From Gammaproteobacteria bacterium RIFCSPHIGHO2_12_FULL_63_22 (GTDB lineage Bacteria; Pseudomonadota; Gammaproteobacteria; Xanthomonadales; Xanthomonadaceae), in contig MGYJ01000067.1 of NCBI GenBank assembly GCA_001801685.1, positions 1 through 64,000 on the forward strand: a stretch of 64,000 bases of DNA, written 5' to 3'. Below, in pieces: positions 44,871-52,666 of this stretch. Each line of letters starts with the position of its first letter. Position 1 is the stretch's first letter. The notes beneath the pieces are model-generated. The model searched no databases. It was not told where the DNA came from and saw nothing but the letters and a program-made list of their open reading frames with translations. A program made the position numbers and the translations under genes.

Positions 44871-46421
44871 TTAGTTGGCCGTCGCGGGGACGGGAACCGC
44901 TGCAGGCTTGGCCGGCACGGTGGGCGCCGCGCCGGTCGCCGGCGCGGCAAGCCAACCACCAGTAAACCCGGCGCGCTCGAGCCCGCGGCGGATGTGCGGA
45001 TTCTTGCGCATCACCTTCCAGACCAGTTCGCTGCGATGGTTCTCGATCATCAACACGATCGGGCCCTGGTCGATGCCGATGTAGTCGTTGTCCATCCAGC
45101 CCATGCCCTTCACCACCTTGCCGTGATGCAAGGGCACATCGTAATGGAAGCTCGGGTTGAAGGCGTCGATGAAACCATACTGCTGGTAAATGTGCTCGCC
45201 GTAGCGCTGGTGCATCTCGGTGACGGCCGGGATGACGACTTCTGGCGCGAATGGCAGCGAAGCTGCGGCAGCCGTCGGCACGATCGTGCCATCGTCGACG
45301 GTGTGTTCGATGCCCGCGCCACGCGCCGTATAGGTGTGGAACAGGCGCTTCTCGCCCTTGTAGTCGAGGGTCGCGTCGATCGGGCCATCGCTGGCGGTCA
45401 GGCCCCAGACGTTTGCGCCATAGCCTTCCCACTTTTGCGGATTGGCGATGGCATAGGCGCGTTGCGACAACACTGCGCGCCGGCTGTTCTCGAAATAGTC
45501 GATGCCGCGGCCGCGCATGTAATCGTCCTGCACGCCGCGCAAGTCCAGCCATACATGCGAATACTGGTGACCGAACAGCGGCGCGAAGCTCAAGTGTTCC
45601 TGGCCATGGAAGGTGCCCCACTGCTTGTCGTAGGTCGAGGTCCATGCAGCGTAGGCGTCCTCGCCGACTGGATGCGTCGGCGAAGCCAGCGCCAAGATGT
45701 AGACCAGCAGTGCCTCGTTGTAACCATTCCAGTCATGGGCGATGGCGCCCTTCTCCGGCGACCAGCCCATCGAGATCTTCGGCGCGCGAACCTGCGCCCA
45801 GTCCCATTCGACGCGGCGATAGATGCGCTCGGCCAACTCGCGGATTTCCGTCTCGGCCGGCGTGGCGCGGTCGAAATACGATTGCGAGAACAGCATGCCA
45901 CCGAGCAGCAAGGTGGTATCGACCGTGGACAACTCGCATTTCGCGTCGCGCGCGCCGGTGTCCATCTTGATGAAGTGGTAGAAGAAACCCTTGTAGCCGC
46001 TCATGCCCTCGGCAGCGGCGCCCTGCGGCGCGCGGTCGAAGAAGCGCAAGGTGGCGAGGGTGCGTTCGATGGCCTGGTCGCGAGTGATCCAGCCACGCTC
46101 GGCGCCCACGCCATAGGTGGTCAGGCCGAAGCCGATGGCGGCGATGCTGGCGAAGGACTTGCTCGGCCAGCGATCCGGCACCATGCCGTTCGCGGGATTT
46201 CCGAGCTCCCAGAAATAATTGAAGCTGCGCCGTTCGAGGTCGTCGAACAGGGGCGGCAGCGGCGCAGGGCTCGCCTGCGGCGTGGTGACGGCAGTCGGCG
46301 TTTCGGCCGGCGGCAGGGTTACGGTTGGCGTCGAGGGCGCGGTGCTCTTGCACCCTGCGAAGGCGACCAGCGTCGCCAATGCCAATGCGAGGCGGCCGTG
46401 GCGCCATTTCAAATCAAGCAT
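44871..46421 (-). CDS. Glycoamylase-family lipoprotein, probable GH144 endo-beta-1,2-glucanase
   Basis: 516 aa with a lipobox VAFAGC (Cys about residue 24) and a Thr/Pro-rich linker. The catalytic part matches the so-called glycoamylase family: LERRSFNYFWELGNPANGMV, then S-T-V-D-T-T-L-L-L-G-G and W-N-G-Y-N-E-A-L-L-V-Y, and near the end G-I-D-Q-G-P-I-V-L-M-I-E-N. Characterised members of GH144 are endo-beta-1,2-glucanases. The enzyme likely cuts beta-1,2-glucan in the periplasm or at the outer membrane. It lies in an operon with the importer. Confidence 0.85.
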   Translation of the reverse strand: MLDLKWRHGRLALALATLVAFAGCKSTAPSTPTVTLPPAETPTAVTTPQASPAPLPPLFDDLERRSFNYFWELGNPANGMVPDRWPSKSFASIAAIGFGLTTYGVGAERGWITRDQAIERTLATLRFFDRAPQGAAAEGMSGYKGFFYHFIKMDTGARDAKCELSTVDTTLLLGGMLFSQSYFDRATPAETEIRELAERIYRRVEWDWAQVRAPKISMGWSPEKGAIAHDWNGYNEALLVYILALASPTHPVGEDAYAAWTSTYDKQWGTFHGQEHLSFAPLFGHQYSHVWLDLRGVQDDYMRGRGIDYFENSRRAVLSQRAYAIANPQKWEGYGANVWGLTASDGPIDATLDYKGEKRLFHTYTARGAGIEHTVDDGTIVPTAAAASLPFAPEVVIPAVTEMHQRYGEHIYQQYGFIDAFNPSFHYDVPLHHGKVVKGMGWMDNDYIGIDQGPIVLMIENHRSELVWKVMRKNPHIRRGLERAGFTGGWLAAPATGAAPTVPAKPAAVPVPATAN

Positions 46422-46446
46422 CAGGTACTACCTATCTCGATCGATG

Positions 46447-46477
46447 CCCCACCCGCCTGGTTTGCAGGCGGATGGGG
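46447..46477 (-). terminator. Intercistronic hairpin between receptor and glycanase genes
   Basis: CCGCCTG / CAGGCGG core with outer CCCC / GGGG pairs around one mismatch, 5-nt loop. On the transcribed minus strand no U-tract follows, so it is more likely a partial terminator or RNA-stabilising hairpin that lets the receptor be expressed above the downstream genes. On the plus strand TTTTT follows. Confidence 0.5.
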
Positions 46478-46496
46478 ATCGGTTTTTAAAATCACA

Positions 46497-49487
46497 TTAC
46501 CAGCTGAAGCCCGCGGTCAGCTTGACCATACGTGGCGGGTACAACGTACCGTTGCCGTTGCGGCTGCCGTAGTTGGGGTTGGTGTCGGTGGGACCACCGC
46601 GCCAGGTGTCGTAGTCGGTGAAGTTGTACCAGTTCAGCACGTTGATGATGTCGGCGCGGACGCGGAACTTGGTATCGCCGAAGGTCGCCCATTCCTTCTG
46701 GATCGCCACGTCCCACTGCTTGTAGCCAATGGCATTGCCCGGGGTGAACGGGTCGAAGAAGCAGCTGTTGAAGTCCGGTACGTCGTGGCAGTTCAGCGCT
46801 TCCCTCGGGGTCGGGCTGGCCAGCGTCAGCTTGGTGCTGAGCGTGAGGCCGGTGGCCGTGCCCCAGATAGCCGTGGCGACCATGCGATGCCGCGCCAAGC
46901 CGAGCGAACGCGTGATGTTGACGTCGTCCAGGTTGGGATAGTCGAACGAATAGTGCTCGTCGGATGCGTAGGCATTGCCGCGGTTCTCGGTGGCGTCGTT
47001 GAAGGTGTAGGCCATGGTGAAGCCCCAGCGCGAATCCTCGCTATACAGCTTCTCGAGTTGGACCTGCAGGCTGTTGTTTTCGGTCTCGATGCCGTTGGTT
47101 GCGATGATGAGCGTGCCGTAGCCCGGAATCGGGAAGCCCCAGGGCTGGCAGCCCCAGGTGGCGCCCACGCAGTTCGGGTCGCGGAAGGTACCGCCCGGAT
47201 AGCGATTGCCCAGCGCGAACACAATGCCGTCGTGGCTTTCCACGTGCGAGATCGTCACCGAGCTGTTCCAGTCGTTGCCCCAGAGCTTGAAGGCGTTGCG
47301 CATGCCGATGCTGATCTGGTCGGAGTACGGCGTCTTCAGGTCATTGTCGATCAGGTTGACCTCGGCGCCGAGGTTCTGGTTCGCGACGACCAATGCGTCA
47401 AGGTTTGCCTGATCGAAGTACGACGTGTTCCAGGCCAGGCAGTTGTTGACGCCCACGGTGCAGGGATTTCCGGGCACGTCGAAGCGGTAGTTGTAGGTCG
47501 GGAACGTGCTCTTGGATTGCTCGAGCGCGATGTAGTCCCACAGGTTGCGGTCGTACGAACGACCGATGCCGCCGAAGATCACATGGCGCTGGTCGGCATT
47601 GATGTCGTACGAGAAGCCGAACCGCGGTGCGAACGCGCCCTTGAAGGCCTCGCGATTGCTGCCGTCGCTGATGTAGTTCTCGATATCGTAGTCCACGTTC
47701 GGCGCATGCAGGTTCGGCCAGCCACGCAGCGCGGCGGCCAGGCCGGCAGGCGTTACATAGTCGAAGTAACCGGGAGACTGTTCGTAGTCCCAGCGCACGC
47801 CCATGTTCAGCTGCAGGTTGTCGTTGACGTCCCAGTCGTCCTGCACGTAGATGCCGAACTGCTTGTTCCTGGAGGTGATGTCACGATCGACGCCGCCCAC
47901 CGGCGAACCGAACTGGACCTGGTAGGGCGTGGAAAGGCTGGAGTTGATGTTGTAGAAGAACTGCGCGTTGTACGGCTGCTGTTCGAAGGCATTGATCTCG
48001 ACCATCTTGTACTTGAAGCCGGCCTTGATCTTGTGTGCGCCGCCGCCGATGTCGAAGAAGGTGATGTCGTCCTTGATGCTCCAGCCACTCTGGCCCTTGT
48101 CCTGGTAATCGCGACCGCCGCCGAGGTTGATGATGCCGCGACCCGCGTCGAAGCCATTGGTGATGATGCTGCCAGGCCCGATCGTCAGGGGGCGGGGACC
48201 GAAGCTGGCGTCCTCGTAGGTCAGGTGCGCATCGTTGAGATAGCTTTCAGCGCTGTACTGCCAGCGGAAGTCCAGGCGCGTTTCATCACCGGTCTTGGTC
48301 GTGCCGTAGGTGGAGGTGTTCTGGCCGCCGAGATTGCCGATATCGTCTTCGGTGCGGTACTTGGCGGTGAATTCCAGCAAGTGGTTGTCGCTGGGCACCC
48401 AATCGATCTTGGCGAAGTACAGGTCTTCTTCGAACGGCGACGAGGTCGTCTGGTTGGCCAGCGCCGCGAGTTCCGCAGGCAGGTCATCGGGCGTGAAGTT
48501 CTGGCCCAGGTTCATCTGTGCGGGACGATCGATGTTCTTGTGCTCGTAGCTGAAGAAGAAGTGCGCCTTGTCCTTGATGATCGGGCCGCCAATCGCCAGG
48601 CCGTATTGCACTTCCTCGGAATCGAGCTTGTTGTCGTTGTCCTTTTCCCGCAACGTCGGCAGTCGCAGGCCTTCGTTGGTGAAGTCGTAGAAGACTTGCC
48701 CGTGGAATTCGTTGCTGCCGGACTTGGTTACCGCGCTGACCACCGCGCTGCTGACCTGGTCGTACTCTGCTTTGTAATTGGACGTGATGACCTTGTACTC
48801 GGCGATCGCCAGCTGCGGGAACGGATTGCCGATGCTGGAGTCCTGTCCCGTGATGCCGCCCTTGACCACGTAGTTCTTCTGGCCGACGCCATCGATGAAG
48901 ACGTTGATGCCGTTGGAGTTCTGCGCGCCGCTGGTCAGCTTGGAGCCGCTCTCCGTGGCGGTGAACACCACGCCCGGGACCGTATCGGCGAAGGCGAGGA
49001 AATTGCGATTGCCCTGCGGCAGCGCGTCGATCTGCTTGGTCGATACATAGGTCGCGATTTCAGACGTCTTGGTCTCCTGCAGGGCTGCGCCTTGCACAAC
49101 CACCGCGTCCAGCGTCGTGGCGGCAGGCGCCGCGGCTCCGACCGGAAGATTCAGGCTGGCCGTCTGGCCCACCGCCAGGGTGACGTTGCGCGAGCTGGTC
49201 TTGCCGCCCGCCGAAACATCGATTCGGTAGGTTCCCGGCTGCAGGCCGGCGAGGATGTAGGTGCCATCGGCATTGGCCGTCGCGCGCGACGTGTAGCCAT
49301 TGGCCAGGTTGGTCGCGGTGATGACGGCCGCGGCTGCCGGGGCGGCATCGGCAGTAACGACGCCGCGCAAGGTGGCAGACGTACTTTGGGCCATTACGGC
49401 GGGGGCAGTTAGTGCGAGGCAGCTTGCCAGTGCGACGCTGAGCAGGCTCGGGATCGGACGCGGGTTTTTGCGATGCTTGGTAGTCAT
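46497..49487 (-). CDS. TonB-dependent receptor with N-terminal carboxypeptidase-regulatory-like domain (Oar type)
   Basis: 996-aa outer-membrane receptor. Signal peptide ends in PAVMAQ. Residues about 38-120 form a CarbopepD_reg-like beta-sandwich (TLRGVVTADAAPAAAAVITA), then a plug domain with D-A-V-V-V-Q-G and N-G-I-N-V-F-I-D-G-V-G-Q, and a long barrel ending in Phe-Ser-Trp. The ribosome site GGGAGGGGAG precedes the ATG. It heads the six-gene operon ending at 38793 and should import the oligosaccharide across the outer membrane. A LacI-type operator lies 31 bp upstream. Confidence 0.92.
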   Translation of the reverse strand: MTTKHRKNPRPIPSLLSVALASCLALTAPAVMAQSTSATLRGVVTADAAPAAAAVITATNLANGYTSRATANADGTYILAGLQPGTYRIDVSAGGKTSSRNVTLAVGQTASLNLPVGAAAPAATTLDAVVVQGAALQETKTSEIATYVSTKQIDALPQGNRNFLAFADTVPGVVFTATESGSKLTSGAQNSNGINVFIDGVGQKNYVVKGGITGQDSSIGNPFPQLAIAEYKVITSNYKAEYDQVSSAVVSAVTKSGSNEFHGQVFYDFTNEGLRLPTLREKDNDNKLDSEEVQYGLAIGGPIIKDKAHFFFSYEHKNIDRPAQMNLGQNFTPDDLPAELAALANQTTSSPFEEDLYFAKIDWVPSDNHLLEFTAKYRTEDDIGNLGGQNTSTYGTTKTGDETRLDFRWQYSAESYLNDAHLTYEDASFGPRPLTIGPGSIITNGFDAGRGIINLGGGRDYQDKGQSGWSIKDDITFFDIGGGAHKIKAGFKYKMVEINAFEQQPYNAQFFYNINSSLSTPYQVQFGSPVGGVDRDITSRNKQFGIYVQDDWDVNDNLQLNMGVRWDYEQSPGYFDYVTPAGLAAALRGWPNLHAPNVDYDIENYISDGSNREAFKGAFAPRFGFSYDINADQRHVIFGGIGRSYDRNLWDYIALEQSKSTFPTYNYRFDVPGNPCTVGVNNCLAWNTSYFDQANLDALVVANQNLGAEVNLIDNDLKTPYSDQISIGMRNAFKLWGNDWNSSVTISHVESHDGIVFALGNRYPGGTFRDPNCVGATWGCQPWGFPIPGYGTLIIATNGIETENNSLQVQLEKLYSEDSRWGFTMAYTFNDATENRGNAYASDEHYSFDYPNLDDVNITRSLGLARHRMVATAIWGTATGLTLSTKLTLASPTPREALNCHDVPDFNSCFFDPFTPGNAIGYKQWDVAIQKEWATFGDTKFRVRADIINVLNWYNFTDYDTWRGGPTDTNPNYGSRNGNGTLYPPRMVKLTAGFSW

Positions 49488-49518
49488 GTGACTCCCCTCC
49501 CAGGGGTTGGCGTTGCGC

Positions 49519-49532
49519 TGAAATCGGTTACA
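49519..49532. promoter_or_regulatory. LacI-type operator B (Oar-type receptor operon)
   Basis: Plus strand TGAAATCGGTTACA, i.e. TGTAACCGATTTCA on the coding strand. It differs by a single base from operator C before lacI. It lies 31 bp upstream of the receptor ATG, in the gap between lacI and the receptor gene. Confidence 0.7.
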
Positions 49533-49564
49533 GACATGGAAAAAAAAAGTGTTGCGAAGCGGCC

Positions 49565-50587
49565 TCAGGAACTGTCGCCCCGCTCGCTGGATCGCGCGTC
49601 TCCACCGCTGGAGGCGCGCTCGATCAGTTTCGGGATGATCGGACTGTTGTCATTGGCCGACTCGCTGCCGGCGTCGAGCAAGGCGCGCAGCGCACGCGCG
49701 CCCAGGTCGGAAATGTTCACGCGCATGGTGGTCAGTGGCGGATACACGTAGCGCGCCAGCGGAATATCGTCGAAGCCGGCCAGCGCGATGTCTTCCGGTA
49801 CGCGGATGGACGCCTGGTTCAACGCAAACAGGCAACCGAGCGCCATCATGTCGTTCGCGGCGAACACGGCATCGGGCCGAACCTTGGCCTTGGCAATCGC
49901 GACGCCCGCTTCGTGTCCCGACGATTCGCCGAAATCACCGGGGATCACCCACTCCTTGGTGCCCGGGAGCAATTCCGCCAGCGCATCGCGATAGCCGCGC
50001 AGGCGCTCGCGCGCATCGAAGTTGTCTTCCGGCCCCGTGATGAAAGCGATGCGCTTGTGCCCGTGCGACACCAGGTGGCGGACCATCTGCACTGCCGCAC
50101 CGTAGTTGTCGATGCGCAACGACAGGTAGCCCGAATCGGGCAGGTGCGTGTTGATCAGCACCACCGGCAAGGACGATGAAAGATTCTCGGTGAGGAAGCC
50201 AGACTCGTGCACGTAGGGCGACATCACCAGCAGCCCATCCACGCGGCCGCGCATGGCGCGCAAGGCGGCGCCTTGTTCTTCCGGATGGCCGTGGTAACTG
50301 GAGACGAGCAGGTACTTGCCGTGCTCGCGCGCCACCTGGTCGATGCCGCGCACGAGTTCGGAAAAGAACTCGCCGTAAAGATCCGGCAACACGACGCCGA
50401 TAGTATTGGTGCGCTTGCTGCTGAGGCTGCGCGCCGCGGCGTGCGGCGTGTAGCGCAGGTCGTTGGCAGCCTTCAACACGGCCGCGCGCACGGCTTCGGT
50501 CACGTTGTCGTGGCCGTTGAGCGCGCGCGACACCGTGGCGACCGATACCTTGGCCACGCGGGCGACATCCTTGATGGTTACGTTCAC
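49565..50587 (-). CDS. LacI family transcriptional regulator
   Basis: 340-aa regulator with an N-terminal helix-turn-helix (TIKDVARVAKVSVATVSRAL), hinge helix AARSLSSKRTNTIG, and a periplasmic-binding-like sugar-sensing core ending in FDDIPLARYVYPPLTTMRVN. It lies in the sugar locus between glucokinase and receptor genes, and four operator-like palindromes are nearby, including one before its own gene (autoregulation). Effector unknown, probably glucose or an oligosaccharide. Members of this family act mainly as repressors. Confidence 0.93.
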   Translation of the reverse strand: MNVTIKDVARVAKVSVATVSRALNGHDNVTEAVRAAVLKAANDLRYTPHAAARSLSSKRTNTIGVVLPDLYGEFFSELVRGIDQVAREHGKYLLVSSYHGHPEEQGAALRAMRGRVDGLLVMSPYVHESGFLTENLSSSLPVVLINTHLPDSGYLSLRIDNYGAAVQMVRHLVSHGHKRIAFITGPEDNFDARERLRGYRDALAELLPGTKEWVIPGDFGESSGHEAGVAIAKAKVRPDAVFAANDMMALGCLFALNQASIRVPEDIALAGFDDIPLARYVYPPLTTMRVNISDLGARALRALLDAGSESANDNSPIIPKLIERASSGGDARSSERGDSS

Positions 50588-50625
50588 GCGGTCCTGCCCC
50601 CCTCCGGTGGCGTGCCGAACCCGAA

Positions 50626-50639
50626 TGTAACCGTTTTCA
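50626..50639. promoter_or_regulatory. LacI-type operator C (lacI autoregulation)
   Basis: TGTAACCGTTTTCA, on the plus strand, 38 bp before the lacI start in the gap to the glucokinase gene. It has central CG and TG...CA ends as in sites A, B and D. Confidence 0.65.
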
Positions 50640-50696
50640 GTGAAACATGTAAAGACGGCGTTACGGACAGGGCGGGAACCGCGTCAGATCAGCCTG

Positions 50697-52619
50697 TCAG
50701 CCGCTGGAACGGCTGTGCGAGGTCAATTCCGCGAGGTCTCCGGCCGAGCTGACGCCCAGGCTGGTGGCCCGGGCGCCCGGGGCGGCACGCTCGGGGCGGC
50801 CCTCGTCCAGGGCCATGGTCTGGGCATTGCCCAGTTGCGGCAGCAGGCCTTCGCCGCGACGCAGCGACAGGCCAACCACCAGTATGTCGATCATCAGCAG
50901 GTGCAGGATGCGGCTGATCATCGGTACCTGGGTCGCGATATCTTCAACGTGATCGACGATCAGTGCGACGTCGGCCTTGCGCGCCAGGGGTGACTGGCTG
51001 GCGGTGATGGCGATGACGACGGCGCCGTTGGCGCGCGCGCGGTCCACCACGTCGAGCAGCTCATCAATGCGTCCGCTGCCGCTGATGACCACGGCAACGA
51101 CGCCGGGCCGCAACAGGTTGGCGGCCAGCGCCTGCAATCGCGGCACGGTGTAGGACGCGGATGAAACGCCCATGCGCAGGAACTTGAACTGGGCGTCGTC
51201 GGCGACGCTGCCAAAATGGCCGACGGCGTAGAACTCGACGCGTTCCGCATCGCTGATCAGGCGCACGGCCTGGTCAATGCTTTCGCGATTGAGATGGTCA
51301 CGCACTTGCAGGATGGCCGAGGCCGTGTTGCCAAGTACCTTGTCGCCGACTTCCAGGCTGCTGTCCTTGCCGGTGACCTGCGTGTGCGTGACCGGCATGG
51401 TGCCGGTGAGTCCGGACGCAAGACGCAACTTGAAATCCGACAAGCCCTTGCAGCCGAGCGAGCGACAGAAGCGGATGACGGTTGGTTGGCTGACTTCGGC
51501 CGACAGCGCCAGCTTGGCGATGGGATCGTTCAATGCCGAGCGCGGATGCGCCAGCACGTAATCGGCGACGCGTTGCTCGGCCGGCGACAGGCTGCTGCGG
51601 GCGCGACGGATCTGGTTGAGGATGGTTGCCGCTTCGTTCGATTCCAGCGCACCCAGCTGCGCCGACAGGATGGTGGACGCACCCATGAAGGTGGCGTCCT
51701 CGGCGGTGATGACGAAGGTCGGGATGCCCTTCATGTAATCGCTGAAGCGGCCCTTGTCCTCGAATCGCGCGCGGAAGCCGGACCGGTCGAAGAATTCGCC
51801 GAGGCGCGGCACGATGCCGCCGCCGATGTAGATACCACCGAAGGCGCCCTGCGTTACCGCCAGGTTCGCTGCCGCGGTGCCAAGGATCGCGCAGAACGCG
51901 TCGAGCGTTTCGCGGCACAGTGCGTCCTTGTCCTCCAGCGCACGCCGGGTGATTTCCGGCGCGCTGAGCGGCTCGACCTTGGTGCCTGCGCGGTCGGCCA
52001 ACGCGCGATAGATCAGCTCGATGCCCGGGCCCGACAGCACGCGTTCGAAGGACACGTGCGGAAAATGTTTCCAGCCGTATTGCAGGATGTGGATCTCGCG
52101 TTCGTCACGCGGCGAAAAACTGGTGTGGCCGCCTTCGGTGCCCAGCGCGATCCAGCCTTTTTCGGCGGGGATCAAACCCGACACGCCCAGGCCGCTGCCG
52201 GCGCCGATCAGGCCGTGCACGCTGCGCGGCAGTGCGACGCCGCCGCCGACCTGGTGCCGCTGGTGCGGCAGCAAGCTGGGCAGCGCCATCGCCAGCGCGG
52301 TGAAGTCGTTTACCACCACCAGGTTGTCGAAGTGCAAGCGCGCGCGCATTTCCTCGATCGAGAACTGCCAGTGGTAGTTGGTCATGCGCACACGGTCGCC
52401 CGACACGGGATTGGCGATGGCGACGGCTGCATTCCGGATACGGACTGCCGGCAGGTCGGCGAGATAGGCCGTTACCGCGGCATGGAAGTCGGCGTGTTCG
52501 GCGCAGCGCATCGACACTTTGTGCTCGAATCGACCCGGCGCGACTTCCAGTGCGAAGCGCGCGTAGGTACCGCCGATATCGGCGAGCAGTCGCGGGCTTT
52601 CAAAGGGGCGGTGGGGCAT
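50697..52619 (-). CDS. glk: Bifunctional glucokinase / RpiR-type regulator fusion
   Basis: 640 aa. Residues 1-325 are glucokinase: LADIGGTYARFALEVAPG for phosphate binding, N-D-F-T-A-L-A with catalytic Asp, G-A-G-S-G-L-G-V-S-G and L-G-T-E-G-G-H. Residues about 340-415 form the RpiR helix-turn-helix (LSAEVSQPTVIRFCRSLGCK), and about 470-600 the SIS sugar-phosphate domain. The enzyme phosphorylates glucose released by the locus, and the attached domain may sense the product or a downstream sugar phosphate. Such fusions are known in Burkholderia-type genomes. The amylase gene ends 47 bp upstream on the same strand. Confidence 0.92.
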   Translation of the reverse strand: MPHRPFESPRLLADIGGTYARFALEVAPGRFEHKVSMRCAEHADFHAAVTAYLADLPAVRIRNAAVAIANPVSGDRVRMTNYHWQFSIEEMRARLHFDNLVVVNDFTALAMALPSLLPHQRHQVGGGVALPRSVHGLIGAGSGLGVSGLIPAEKGWIALGTEGGHTSFSPRDEREIHILQYGWKHFPHVSFERVLSGPGIELIYRALADRAGTKVEPLSAPEITRRALEDKDALCRETLDAFCAILGTAAANLAVTQGAFGGIYIGGGIVPRLGEFFDRSGFRARFEDKGRFSDYMKGIPTFVITAEDATFMGASTILSAQLGALESNEAATILNQIRRARSSLSPAEQRVADYVLAHPRSALNDPIAKLALSAEVSQPTVIRFCRSLGCKGLSDFKLRLASGLTGTMPVTHTQVTGKDSSLEVGDKVLGNTASAILQVRDHLNRESIDQAVRLISDAERVEFYAVGHFGSVADDAQFKFLRMGVSSASYTVPRLQALAANLLRPGVVAVVISGSGRIDELLDVVDRARANGAVVIAITASQSPLARKADVALIVDHVEDIATQVPMISRILHLLMIDILVVGLSLRRGEGLLPQLGNAQTMALDEGRPERAAPGARATSLGVSSAGDLAELTSHSRSSG

Positions 52620-52666
52620 GCAAGGCTCCTGGTGGTGGCGCGAGTCTACGTGAATCGGTCGGGGTC

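Noticed and set aside
43878..49412. 1844-codon plus-strand open frame opposite the receptor, glycanase and binding-protein genes
   Set aside because: The minus strand carries four clear proteins with signal peptides and family motifs; the plus frame has repetitive Arg/Val/Gly-rich composition typical of antisense shadow.
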